A DNA stretch of 35,326 nucleotides from a virus. The notes under the pieces were generated by a model. That model saw only the letters and a program-made list of their open reading frames with translations, was not told where the DNA came from and ran no database searches. Location of the stretch: the IMG/VR virus record IMGVR_UViG_3300005607_000202, positions 1 through 35,326 of that record. One strand, written 5' to 3'. A program made the position numbers and the translations under genes. Shown here piece after piece: positions 1 to 8,100 of this stretch; the stretch's first letter is position 1, and each line of letters starts with the position of its first letter.

Positions 1-128
1 AAATATTGTATATCAAATAATATTTCGTCCCAGTATAGCCTCTCATACCTGTCAGAATCCATTAGCAGACGGGTGGCAAAGAAATATCTCAGGAGGTAGG
101 TTGTTTGCTGGCCGAACCTTCTAAAAAA
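1..128 (-). CDS. Tail assembly chaperone, -1 frameshift extension (partial, runs off the left edge)
   Basis: This frame is open from a TAA just upstream of the slippery site to the window edge. Read after a -1 slip on the T TTT TTA heptamer it continues the upstream chaperone with about 40 residues rich in Leu, Tyr and Arg, including RYFFATRLLMDSDRYERLYW. An ATG at 62 lies in the same frame and could also start a separate product. In tailed phages the long gpG-T type chaperone is made by exactly this arrangement just before the tape measure gene, which would lie beyond base 1. The frame and site are seen; the frameshift itself is inferred. Confidence 0.65.
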
Positions 129-436
129 TTATCTGCAACGGCCATATGTATTGCATTGTATTCCTGCACCAGTCTGTTGTATACTGCAGGTGGCAGGGCG
201 GCCACTCGCTCTTCATTCATTGATATTTCGCTAACACCATCTTCCTTGAATTCAGTAGTTGACATGTTGAACCTCTTTACCCATATCTTTGGCCAGTCAG
301 GGACAGATACTCCACTAGGAAAATATTTTGTAAATTCCTGTTGTATCTGAAGGTCCGTATGACCTGTTAGCTGTTTCATTCTGAAAACCCGCGGCTTGCC
401 TTCGTCACTTAGGACAAATTTGATATCTTTAGGCAT
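89..436 (-). CDS. Tail assembly chaperone (short, gpG-like form)
   Basis: A 115-residue acidic, soluble protein with no membrane segment. It follows the tail tube gene and a miniprotein, the position occupied by tail assembly chaperones in siphoviruses and myoviruses. Its C-terminal part carries an in-frame T TTT TTA slippery heptamer, and the -1 frame stays open beyond its own stop, which is the hallmark of the gpG/gpGT system that chaperones the tape measure protein. No sequence motif was recognised, so the function rests on position and the frameshift signal. The ATG overlaps the end of the preceding 38-residue gene by eight bases. Confidence 0.6.
   Translation of the reverse strand: MPKDIKFVLSDEGKPRVFRMKQLTGHTDLQIQQEFTKYFPSGVSVPDWPKIWVKRFNMSTTEFKEDGVSEISMNEERVAALPPAVYNRLVQEYNAIHMAVADNFLEGSASKQPTS
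122..128 (-). promoter_or_regulatory. Programmed -1 frameshift slippery site T TTT TTA
   Basis: On the minus strand the zero-frame codons are AAT TTT TTA GAA, giving the canonical X XXY YYZ heptamer TTTTTTA in register with the chaperone gene. The same heptamer is used by HIV-1 gag-pol. A weak AGGTT/AACCT stem can form a few bases downstream. The -1 frame is open on the far side to the window edge, while the zero frame stops 31 bases later. Confidence 0.7.
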
Positions 437-545
437 GTTTCAAACTGTCCCTCTCTTCTTGCAGATGGCAACCACCGCAGACGGCCTGACCGCAATGTCT
501 ACACCTAAATTCGGCAGATTTTTCATTGCATACCCGACAAGACAT
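429..545 (-). CDS. 38-residue Cys-rich zinc-finger miniprotein
   Basis: Starts at an ATG 26 bases downstream of the centre of a CTTTTATTC promoter, so the mRNA would be leaderless. The protein is MSCRVCNEKSAEFRCRHCGQ followed by AVCGGCH, with CxxC pairs at residues 3/6, 15/18 and 23/26 plus a His, resembling a B-box or cross-braced zinc finger. It overlaps the start of the chaperone gene. Promoter placement and the regular Cys spacing argue it is real. Function unknown; a nucleic-acid or protein-binding role in virion assembly is possible. Confidence 0.6.
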   Translation of the reverse strand: MSCRVCNEKSAEFRCRHCGQAVCGGCHLQEERDSLKHA

Positions 546-566
546 GCAAAAAGGATTGGAGAAATA

Positions 567-575
567 GAATAAAAG
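567..575 (-). promoter_or_regulatory. Archaeal TATA-type promoter, CTTTTATTC class
   Basis: The minus strand reads CTCTCTTTTATTCTATTT; the CTTTTATTC core is centred 26 bases before the ATG at 545. The identical core at the same distance is found before four other genes, so it is a virus promoter class for leaderless transcripts. Confidence 0.6.
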
Positions 576-590
576 AGAGAAGATAGGACG

Positions 591-1463
591 CTAGGCGATG
601 GAGATCGATGTTGGTGTCCAGTCGAATCTTTTACCTGACATGCCAGTTACAGGGCTTTTGACGTTTAGCGAATTCATGACGCAATTGGTGAATGTGAAGG
701 TCCTTGCGCTAATTAACAATACTATATTTATCAAAGTGGCCGCTCTGGCCGCAGAGTAATCAGCAGAGTCGGATCCCTGAGTTGGCTGGATATAGTAGAC
801 GGACCACGTGCGATTGGCCACTTTTATTGTGTTTATCTCCCATCTGGCATCAGAGTTGTTATAGGTAGGCATGGCCAGAAGGTTGTAATCCACAGTGAAG
901 CCACACTCCCACCAGTCGGTTACGCTGACTCCACCGCGCTGCACTGTCACGTCACTGTAACTTATCACGGTCGCCGAAGCAGTGTTGTAACTGGGATTTG
1001 TCAGAGCAGTATAGAGGATATTGATGGCCCATACTGTAAGGTCCAGGGTAGCAGGCCCGTAGCTGGCTGAAGTTCCTGAGAAGTTTCTGGCCGCAAAAGT
1101 GGCCGTCTTTATCTTGCATCCCACAAGCCTGCAGATAATCGTCCCATCATTGGCCTTTAGGATAATCTGAAAAGTAGTGGGTTGAGTAGAGGTGGCCATA
1201 TAGTTATACACAAAGTCTCGGCCGTCTAAATCATCAAGTTCGAGCCTTAAGGTGGCCGAAGGTGTGGCAATACCATATTTGAGTGCGGCAGGATCAACAT
1301 CGCCTGTTTTCTGAGTCATTACCGGCGTAGGATTGTAGAGATATTCTTTGTCGATTAACTGGCCTAAAACCTTGTGAACATTAGGATTTGAAGTAGGATC
1401 TTGGCCTTCCGCTGGCTCTGAGATGTAATAGACTACAACTTCACGGCCTGTATAATAAACCAT
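591..1463 (-). CDS. Probable tail tube (major tail) protein
   Basis: About 290 residues, rich in Thr, Ser, Tyr and beta-strand pattern, with low charge. The C-terminal stretch (near NCVMNSLNVKSPVTG followed by KRFDWTPTSISI) has the feel of tail-tube proteins, in which the last strands pack into the tube. Position supports this: it follows the gp10-like and tail terminator genes and precedes the chaperone genes, the usual siphovirus/myovirus order. The ATG at 1463 is preferred to a TTG at 1472 because a T-rich element (AGTTTTTTCC) is centred about 23-26 bases upstream. The assignment is by position and composition only. Confidence 0.55.
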   Translation of the reverse strand: MVYYTGREVVVYYISEPAEGQDPTSNPNVHKVLGQLIDKEYLYNPTPVMTQKTGDVDPAALKYGIATPSATLRLELDDLDGRDFVYNYMATSTQPTTFQIILKANDGTIICRLVGCKIKTATFAARNFSGTSASYGPATLDLTVWAINILYTALTNPSYNTASATVISYSDVTVQRGGVSVTDWWECGFTVDYNLLAMPTYNNSDARWEINTIKVANRTWSVYYIQPTQGSDSADYSAARAATLINIVLLISARTFTFTNCVMNSLNVKSPVTGMSGKRFDWTPTSISIA

Positions 1464-1501
1464 AAAGGGCAAGCGGTTGCGGAAAAAACTAAAGAATTAG
1501 T

Positions 1502-2017
1502 TTAAGAGTTATACATCTCCACTAGCAGAGTAATTTCCAGACCGTCTACCACTGTATGGTTGCCTAGGCTTCCAGGTGGCAGCATATTTGTTATTTCTTC
1601 TCTGTTATGCTTGACCAATCCGACAGTATCATTAGGATCCGAAGGATTTGTCAATTTCTGATTTGATTCCAGCGTATCCAAAACAACCTTGTGGATTGCA
1701 AGTAGCTTGATAGATACCGCCTCCGGATCGTCGCCTGAAACCATCAAAAACAACTTGAATCTGATGTAATTATACCATGTTGCTGGCCCCATGATATCTT
1801 TCTTTTTCAAAGGCTGGCCAGGCACCACGCCAAGCCATGGGAATGTCTTTGGGACACCGTTTCCACGGGGAATGGCCTTATCAATTCTGTTAATCAGGGT
1901 TGGAGAAGATGGCCCTTTCAATCCCTGCTTTCCCCCATCCCAGAGGGCAGAATTTGACTGGATGATGGCTATTATTCTATCTCGTATTGCATTCAGATCG
2001 ATGTTTGAGACTGTCAT
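1502..2017 (-). CDS. Probable tail terminator / tail completion protein
   Basis: 171 residues, starting with a helix (NAIRDRIIAIIQSN) and with alternating helix and strand pattern typical of the gpU-type tail terminators that cap the tail tube. It lies between the gp10-like gene and the tail tube gene, where the terminator is normally found. The ATG lies two bases from the stop of the upstream gene, so they are translationally linked. No diagnostic motif is visible, so the name depends on gene order. Confidence 0.5.
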   Translation of the reverse strand: MTVSNIDLNAIRDRIIAIIQSNSALWDGGKQGLKGPSSPTLINRIDKAIPRGNGVPKTFPWLGVVPGQPLKKKDIMGPATWYNYIRFKLFLMVSGDDPEAVSIKLLAIHKVVLDTLESNQKLTNPSDPNDTVGLVKHNREEITNMLPPGSLGNHTVVDGLEITLLVEMYNS

Positions 2018-2018
2018 T

Positions 2019-2462
2019 TTAGGCGCCCTGCTTTATTCTTGAAAATATCTGTCTACCCAATGACTCCAAAGGCGATCTTGCCGCATCTATCGTAGCATCT
2101 ACAAAGTGTGCCCCACGGGAACCAGGATGGTAGATCTGCCTTCGGAAAATAACCTGACTTCCAACTTGGAACCTGAGTGCTTTGCCTCTTTTGGCTCTTA
2201 TGACATGAGTGTCAGATCCTTGGTCGACAAACTGGCCATATCCGGAATTGGTTCTTATCTCTGCCGTCAGGTCATTTCTAAAAGACAGTGTAGAGCTGGC
2301 CAGCATTCGGCCACTTTTAACAGGCATGAAAACCCTAAAGAGGCCGAATACTACATCACCGCCCTTTGAAACCCATTCCCTTGTCGCTTGTGGAATAAAG
2401 TTTTTGAGGAATTGCATTTTGATGTTGGAATTTGTGGAATCTACTTCGATCCTGATTGACAT
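2019..2462 (-). CDS. HK97 gp10-like neck/tail completion protein
   Basis: 147 residues with the pattern of the HK97 gp10 family: FMPVKSGRMLASS near residue 45, then a YGQFVDQGSDTHVI segment, a basic FRRQIYHPGSRGAHFV segment and a C-terminal helix. Members join the head connector to the tail tube. The PVxSGxL-type motif and the YxxFVexGt-type motif are well matched here. The gene sits just before the tail terminator, as in HK97-like phages. This is one of the better supported tail assignments in the window. Confidence 0.75.
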   Translation of the reverse strand: MSIRIEVDSTNSNIKMQFLKNFIPQATREWVSKGGDVVFGLFRVFMPVKSGRMLASSTLSFRNDLTAEIRTNSGYGQFVDQGSDTHVIRAKRGKALRFQVGSQVIFRRQIYHPGSRGAHFVDATIDAARSPLESLGRQIFSRIKQGA

Positions 2463-2471
2463 GATTTATCT

Positions 2472-3572
2472 CTACCACTCAAATATACCGAAAAAGAACT
2501 TCCAAAAATTCCAAGGTTTGGGAGGTGAAGCTCGGACAGGATAAGCAATTAATGCCATATTCTTTAGGCTTTCCTGAAGTGACTGATTGCTATCCTGTAG
2601 ATCAGTTCCTTGCAGTGGCCAGGCCAGAGCGCCATAATATCCCTGCTTTAATGCTAGGTTTACAATTGTTTTGGCCACAAACGGCCCCTGAATTTTTAGA
2701 GCTATATTCTGGCCACTTACAACAGGATATCCACATTCGCCAATAATACAGGGTTTGCCATCAAAATCCTCTCTGTAATATTGAGGAAGGTCGGCTCCAT
2801 AGTTGTTGTAAAAGTGAAAGTCAGAAAAGTCTGTAAGGTAGGAATACTTAATTGCATTTTCTCTTCGCATCCATCCGACCGAAAACGGTCTTTGAACCCG
2901 AATTGATCTGATTGTGTCTGCACAGAATTTAATGTATCTAACGATATCCATCTCTGAACAATGGCCATTTTCAAACAAGCCTTCTGGCTCATTCAGTAAG
3001 TCAAAGCCGTATAGGGCCGGATGGTTCATTACCCTCGCATACAACGTTTTCAAAACTCTTGTGCAAAAGTCAGTAGGATCGGCCACTATGCCCTTCAGTA
3101 TCGAAGTCATTGTATTGTATAGTATATCATAACTGGTGGTTCTGGCAGGATTGTTCTTGAACTGATCAGGTAGATTGTAATGACTGTCCCACGAATTTAG
3201 CAGACAGAAATAGATCTTCAATCCTCTCTCTTGAGCGAGATCAAGTATCTCTTCAACCACATCGAGCATTTGTGTATCAATCCCTCCAATCCTGCCATTT
3301 TGCAGAAAAACTATGCCTTCCAGGTGTTCAAAAAGCCAGATTCTTACTACATCCATGCCCTTGAACTGATCGAGTGTCTTTGCTAGGATGATAGGATCCT
3401 CCAAAGCAAGTGGCAGGGGTGGATTCGGGTCAGGCTTGGAAAAATCAAAATCTATGGGGTCAGAATACGGCCACTTCCACAACTGTTGTCCGGAGAATTG
3501 ATTGTATGACAGATCCGTTCCGTATCTATCTTGTAACCAAGGCTGATTGAATCCTACAGAGAACTTGACCAT
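2472..3572 (-). CDS. GH5-like glycoside hydrolase (cellulase/mannanase-type TIM barrel)
   Basis: 366 residues with the clan GH-A layout. VVRIWLFEHLEG (about residue 75) matches the strand-2 region, GFDLLNEPEG carries the expected acid/base Glu (E195 in LNEP), and PCIIGECGYP carries the expected nucleophile Glu (E279). The catalytic Asn before E195 is present. No signal peptide is seen. It lies among baseplate and tail genes, with its own CTTTTATTC promoter 25 bases before the ATG, so it is probably a virion enzyme that cuts cell-surface or extracellular polysaccharide during entry. The substrate cannot be told; cellulase, mannanase and other GH5 or GH2-related specificities are all possible. 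Confidence 0.75.
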   Translation of the reverse strand: MVKFSVGFNQPWLQDRYGTDLSYNQFSGQQLWKWPYSDPIDFDFSKPDPNPPLPLALEDPIILAKTLDQFKGMDVVRIWLFEHLEGIVFLQNGRIGGIDTQMLDVVEEILDLAQERGLKIYFCLLNSWDSHYNLPDQFKNNPARTTSYDILYNTMTSILKGIVADPTDFCTRVLKTLYARVMNHPALYGFDLLNEPEGLFENGHCSEMDIVRYIKFCADTIRSIRVQRPFSVGWMRRENAIKYSYLTDFSDFHFYNNYGADLPQYYREDFDGKPCIIGECGYPVVSGQNIALKIQGPFVAKTIVNLALKQGYYGALAWPLQGTDLQDSNQSLQESLKNMALIAYPVRASPPKPWNFWKFFFGIFEW

Positions 3573-3592
3573 GTAAAATCGGGCAAAATGGA

Positions 3593-3601
3593 GAATAAAA
3601 G
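3593..3601 (-). promoter_or_regulatory. CTTTTATTC promoter of the glycosidase gene
   Basis: The minus strand reads CTCTCTTTTATTCTCC, centred 25 bases upstream of the ATG at 3572. It fits a TATA box driving a leaderless mRNA. Confidence 0.6.
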
Positions 3602-3608
3602 AGAGGGC

Positions 3609-3929
3609 CTATTTGTTGGGGTCGTATATGATGATGTAGCCAGGTTCAGTGTATCTTACCATTGATAGGCCAGTAGGATCTGTTATCTCAGCCCTGATCT
3701 TGTAGTCTGTCACAGTATCAAATACTGTGGCGTCTGCCGGCTGGAATTGAATTCCTCCGTTTGTAGGATCTACAACACTACATACAATGGTTTTATTGCT
3801 TCCCACACCTCGCATGTCAATCAGGATAAGGGTAACATTGGTATTTGTCAGATCCTCCGGGTCGCCTGCTGTATTTTTGAGAACTGTAAGCGGTTGAATA
3901 AAGCCAAAAGCTCCTTTGGCAAATTTCAT
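3609..3929 (-). CDS. Small BppU-like / Ig-like baseplate protein
   Basis: 106 residues, all beta pattern. The order TVLKNTAGDPEDLTNTNVTL, VDPTNGGIQF, TVTDYKIRAEIT and a final GYIIIYDPNK strand is close to the N-terminal domain of phage upper baseplate proteins (BppU type), small Ig-like folds attaching receptor-binding parts to the tail. It starts five bases after the stop of an upstream 43-residue gene and lies next to the glycosidase, suggesting an adaptor for tail-tip parts. Family resemblance is by eye. Confidence 0.5.
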   Translation of the reverse strand: MKFAKGAFGFIQPLTVLKNTAGDPEDLTNTNVTLILIDMRGVGSNKTIVCSVVDPTNGGIQFQPADATVFDTVTDYKIRAEITDPTGLSMVRYTEPGYIIIYDPNK

Positions 3930-3934
3930 TTCTT

Positions 3935-4066
3935 TTATTCGTCAGCCTCCATCGTGGGGGAATTATTCAGAGTATAGAGGATTTTATTTGGCAGCGTCAA
4001 CAATTGAGTGATATACCACTGAATATTCCGAATTGTCCATATTCTACGAAATCCAAAGTATGGCAT
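3935..4066 (-). CDS. 43-residue hypothetical protein
   Basis: Begins MPYFGFRRIWTIRNIQWYIT and ends in an acidic SPTMEADE tail. It is aromatic and basic in its first half. It fills the gap between two structural genes, with its TAA five bases before the next ATG, consistent with coupled translation. No clear promoter was found in front of it. It is not recognised. An opposite-strand CTTTTATTC match overlaps its stop codon. Confidence 0.4.
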   Translation of the reverse strand: MPYFGFRRIWTIRNIQWYITQLLTLPNKILYTLNNSPTMEADE

Positions 4067-4081
4067 TATCTCTCTCACCGA

Positions 4082-4408
4082 TTAGATCTTCTCAAAGTAA
4101 TAGTCAAAGTTTTTGTATCCGCCTGCTCCCTGAGCCGTCTGCTGAATTGATACTTCTATGCCATATGGTATGAACATTGAAGGGAAGGGCAGCATTGGAT
4201 TTGCCTGAGCTCCCGAATAGGTAGCCTGCCAGTGCTGGATCTTGTTTCCACCACTTTTGATTTGAATTTTGTATGTAACGATAACAGTATCGCCAGAAAC
4301 CATGTTTGACAAGTCAAGAAAGCCACACACCCATTTTGTAAGCAAAATATTGACAAGATCCTGAACTGTTCCATCGGCCAGTTTTGTGCCCTGAGCTAAA
4401 GTCGCCAT
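4082..4408 (-). CDS. Small structural protein, beta-rich, unknown
   Basis: 108 residues with regular beta pattern (VSGDTVIVTYKIQIKSGG, then a YGIEVSIQQT strand) and no charge clusters, typical of small virion surface or baseplate proteins. A T-rich element reading CTTTTTACC on the minus strand is centred about 25 bases before the ATG, so it probably has its own promoter. Its neighbours are tail fibre, baseplate-like and glycosidase genes. It is not recognised; a decoration or receptor-binding role is an inference from context. Confidence 0.5.
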   Translation of the reverse strand: MATLAQGTKLADGTVQDLVNILLTKWVCGFLDLSNMVSGDTVIVTYKIQIKSGGNKIQHWQATYSGAQANPMLPFPSMFIPYGIEVSIQQTAQGAGGYKNFDYYFEKI

Positions 4409-4455
4409 GACGGCAAAAGTAAAGAAAAAGGTAAAAAGAAATGGTTGGTTAGGAA

Positions 4456-5067
4456 CTAGTTTTCTATTGTTTGTGCCTCTTCTGATTCGGCCACTTTTGG
4501 TTTAGCCGATTGCTTGTCATCTTTTTTCTTCTCCTTATCCTTCTCTGACTCTTTTGGTTTCTCTGCAAAAACTGCTCTCTTTTCTTCCTGAAGATCTTTT
4601 GTGAGCATGACTGCTCCACTATCTCTAAGGGCAGCATTGAGGACATTATCGATATATGCTTCCACACAGGTATATCGTGGATTTCCACCTGCCTTTCTTG
4701 TTATCGCATTTTCTAGGGCAGCTCCCTTGCATAGCGAATTGAACAACAGGCTCGATTCTGTCACATTAATTATATTCAGTTTGACACCTTCTCTCTCAGG
4801 AAGCCATTTCTTATCAGAACCCACGACCTCTGCGTCCAACTCTTTCTTTGAAAGTTTCATTGTTTGGCCGTTTTGTAGAGTTACCCTTCCCTCATCATAT
4901 ACCGAGTTGACACCGATACTTCCCATCACTGCGGCCTTTGTCAGTTCGTCAAAAGCCCACTCCCTACCATCTTTTGGTTGTTGGCCGGTTTGCCTACCTA
5001 CAGAGGCCAGAATATCAGCTAGCTGAGCCCTTTGCTTTTCCGTTTGAAAATACCTTATCTGTTGCAT
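4456..5067 (-). CDS. Hypothetical protein with charged low-complexity tail
   Basis: 203 residues. The first 150 look like a folded alpha/beta domain; the last 45 are Lys/Glu/Ser-rich low complexity. A CTTTTATTC promoter is centred 25 bases before the ATG. The gene lies directly downstream of the tail fibre gene, so a tail fibre chaperone or tail-tip protein is possible, but there is no motif to support either. The low-complexity tail includes a KVAE sequence encoded by the recurrent GTGGCC motif of this virus. Confidence 0.5.
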   Translation of the reverse strand: MQQIRYFQTEKQRAQLADILASVGRQTGQQPKDGREWAFDELTKAAVMGSIGVNSVYDEGRVTLQNGQTMKLSKKELDAEVVGSDKKWLPEREGVKLNIINVTESSLLFNSLCKGAALENAITRKAGGNPRYTCVEAYIDNVLNAALRDSGAVMLTKDLQEEKRAVFAEKPKESEKDKEKKKDDKQSAKPKVAESEEAQTIEN

Positions 5068-5087
5068 GGTGAAAAGTGAGAAAGAAG

Positions 5088-5096
5088 GAATAAAAG
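5088..5096 (-). promoter_or_regulatory. CTTTTATTC promoter of the 203-residue protein gene
   Basis: The minus strand reads CACTCTTTTATTCC with the core centred 25 bases before the ATG at 5067, as in the other copies. Confidence 0.6.
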
Positions 5097-5117
5097 AGTG
5101 GCAGAAGGGATTTCACA

Positions 5118-8100
5118 CTAGTTTTTAGATATCAGCCTGCGCAGTTCTTCATTTTCATTTTCTAGTTTCTGCACCTTCTCATTGAGTTGGAGTATTGCTC
5201 TAGTGTTGTATGGCACCAGGAATTGATAATCAATTGCCCAGTTGTTATCCAGATTGTCTGGCTTGATTACCAAATGCTTCCACTCTGGTAGCTGGTAGAG
5301 TTGCTGAGCCACCATTCCAAGCCATATAGTTGAGCTTCTGTCTCTGTAGTGTGTGGCCGCATCTGTCCATCTGAAATCTACCAGTGGTAAGGTGTGGAGC
5401 ATAGACAGAGCATCAATCTTAGTGGACCCGAAGACCTGTTTGAGTTTGGCATCTGATGCTGTAACATTGATCGAAGAGTTGCCAATATACATGGTAGTTG
5501 ATGCAGAACCCTGAGATGCTGTAGATATCTGGTTGTTTGTCGAATTTGCTCCAATCTCTATTGCACCGCCAAAGTAACTGACACCAGAATTTACCCAGAT
5601 TGTCCTTGAATTGGTCAGAGTCACAGAACCTCCTGCCTGCGGCGGACCGTCAAAGTATGCACTGCTTGAATTGGTAACTGTCACTGCGCTGCTATCTGTG
5701 ATTGTAGGCTTGTTGAAGTAATGCTGTACCCCTTGTAGTGCTGTTACGGTTGTTGTTCCTGTCAGTGTTATGGTCGTAGCAAAGTCTTTTATCATGTTGT
5801 ATGTCAAACCTGCAGCTGAGGCTAGCGTAGGGTTGGGACCATTCCATATCAATATACTGGCAACACTTGCCTGTCCTGTTCCTGCTAGCTGTATTGTAAG
5901 GTTCGACCCTCTGTTAGTTCCGTTAACCCAAGTTTCTGTAGCAGATGAGTAGATAGACACTGCATCCTGAAATCCACCGCCATCGTAACCCTGCCATTTT
6001 ATTCTGCCAATAGTTTCGGTATTTTGAATAGATGTAGGAGACGCTTTTGTCCCATCAGCTCTTCTAAGTAACCAGTTTGTTATACCCCCATAACCATGTG
6101 TCATAAAGATACCTCTCTCAGCTGTCAGTGCATCGTCATTGATTGAAAGCACAGCATTTGTATCTGTCACAGTAATAGTCTGAGCTGCTGTGAACGTCTG
6201 TGCAATATTAACGCCTGCTATCTGATAGGTAGAGTCTTGGAAAGTAAATGTTCTCTGTGCAGTCAGACCAGAATCAGATAACTTGCCCCTCAGATTACCA
6301 GAAGCGCCAAATTGGAATGTTCCATCACCATTAAACTGCGCTGTAGCGGCTACACTGGTGGTTCCACCAGCTGTGGTAACTATTGCCACTGTAGCACTAT
6401 GATCAGTTCCGCTCCAATTGTTCAGTGCATTGAATTGAATATATGCCCCATCTGCAAAGGTGGTGCCATCATAACCTCTACCGGTTAACCTGCCAAGTCC
6501 CTGATTGGTAGTTGTAGCGGTTGGAGCAGCCAAAGTTCCATTGGCGCTTCTCAAAGAGATACCGGTAAAATTACCATATCCTGTAATCAGAACGACGTTT
6601 CTAAAAGTGGTCATGGCATCGGCATTTACGTTAAGAATACCAGTTGTATCCGTCATTGTCATTGTTTGGACGGCCGTAAATGTTTGAGTGGCAGCAAGAC
6701 CGGCCAATTTAGTTGTGGTGTCTGGGAATGTGAATGTCCTTTGAGCAGTAAGACCGCTATCATTCATTAACAGATTTCTATTGCTGCTTCCAAACTCGAA
6801 ACTACCATCTTGCTTGAATTTTGCAACAGTGTTTTGTGTTGTAGTAGCATTTGCTACAGTGACAAATTCGATATCTGAACCATGAGCTATAGCACTCCAA
6901 TTCTCTGTTGCGATCATATTAATTTGTGGGCCAGAGCTAAATGTCGAGCCATCATACCCTTGAGTTACGAATATTCCTATTGTCTGACCACTTGTTATTG
7001 GCGTAGGTGCTGCCTTCGTGCCATTTGCACGTCTTATGTTCAAAAATCCAGGATTTGCATACACATCTAATCTGATACCGGCGTTTGCTGTGGTCTGATC
7101 GTTTATGATCACAAGTGGATTTAAAACATTAGTTACGCTGATTGTTACCACTCCTGTAAAAGTTGGTGTGCCTGCGATATTATTGGTGCCATAGTTAATG
7201 GCTGCAGTTCCAAATTTACCTCCGCTAAAATCTATACCATAAGTATAGTTTGTTGTTGAATTGTTGAAATTAATAGCAGTTGGAGTGGTTGAAGATGCAG
7301 GTTCACCGAATGTAATACCTGCCGACTGCATATCTCTGATATTGATACCAGTCCCGATCAGACTAGTGGTTCCAGATGTCATCCATCCACTCGCCGCTCC
7401 ACCAATCTGAATTGCAGTGGTGAAACTGTTCAGGCTTGCGCCTCCCACAATACCGGATTTACCACCTATGAATAATCCGATATCTACAGGGAACGTTCCT
7501 GTAGTGGTATCTGCATTTGTATGCTCTGTGGCCTTGCCGGCGCCTGTGCCTTTGTTACTTACGATGGCCATTCCTGTGGCTGCAATCTTGGATGGAGAAC
7601 CATTGTAGTAGTTGTTGATGGCTATTGTAGCGCCAGTCATTAGGCTCATTTGTGTGCCCACTGATGTGTTGACTGTATAGTCAGTCATCCAAATGTCACC
7701 AATCGAGCTGTTGGTCGCAGTAATCCATCCCATATATCCTCCAAATTCATTGTTTGCTTGTGCCGAACCTTGAATCAGAATATTTGATGTGAATGCCTGG
7801 ACGGTTCCTACTGCTGGTGATACTTGGTTTGTTCCGTAGGTAATTTTAGACTGGATTCCCAATAGCGCTAGGTCGAATGGATTTGTCGGGTCTGTTGCTG
7901 TATATGTTTGGATAACTGCTAGAGGAGCATAGTCAGGAGCAGTCGCACCGGCCGAATTGAGAGTATATGCTATACGTAATGCTTCAGAACCAACTATATT
8001 GTTATTTGTAATCGTGATTGTCTGGTTTGTTGTAAAGTTGTTTGCGAAATTCTGTCCTGCTACGATCGCCGTAGCGTCTGGGAAGGTGAAGGTTCTCTGT

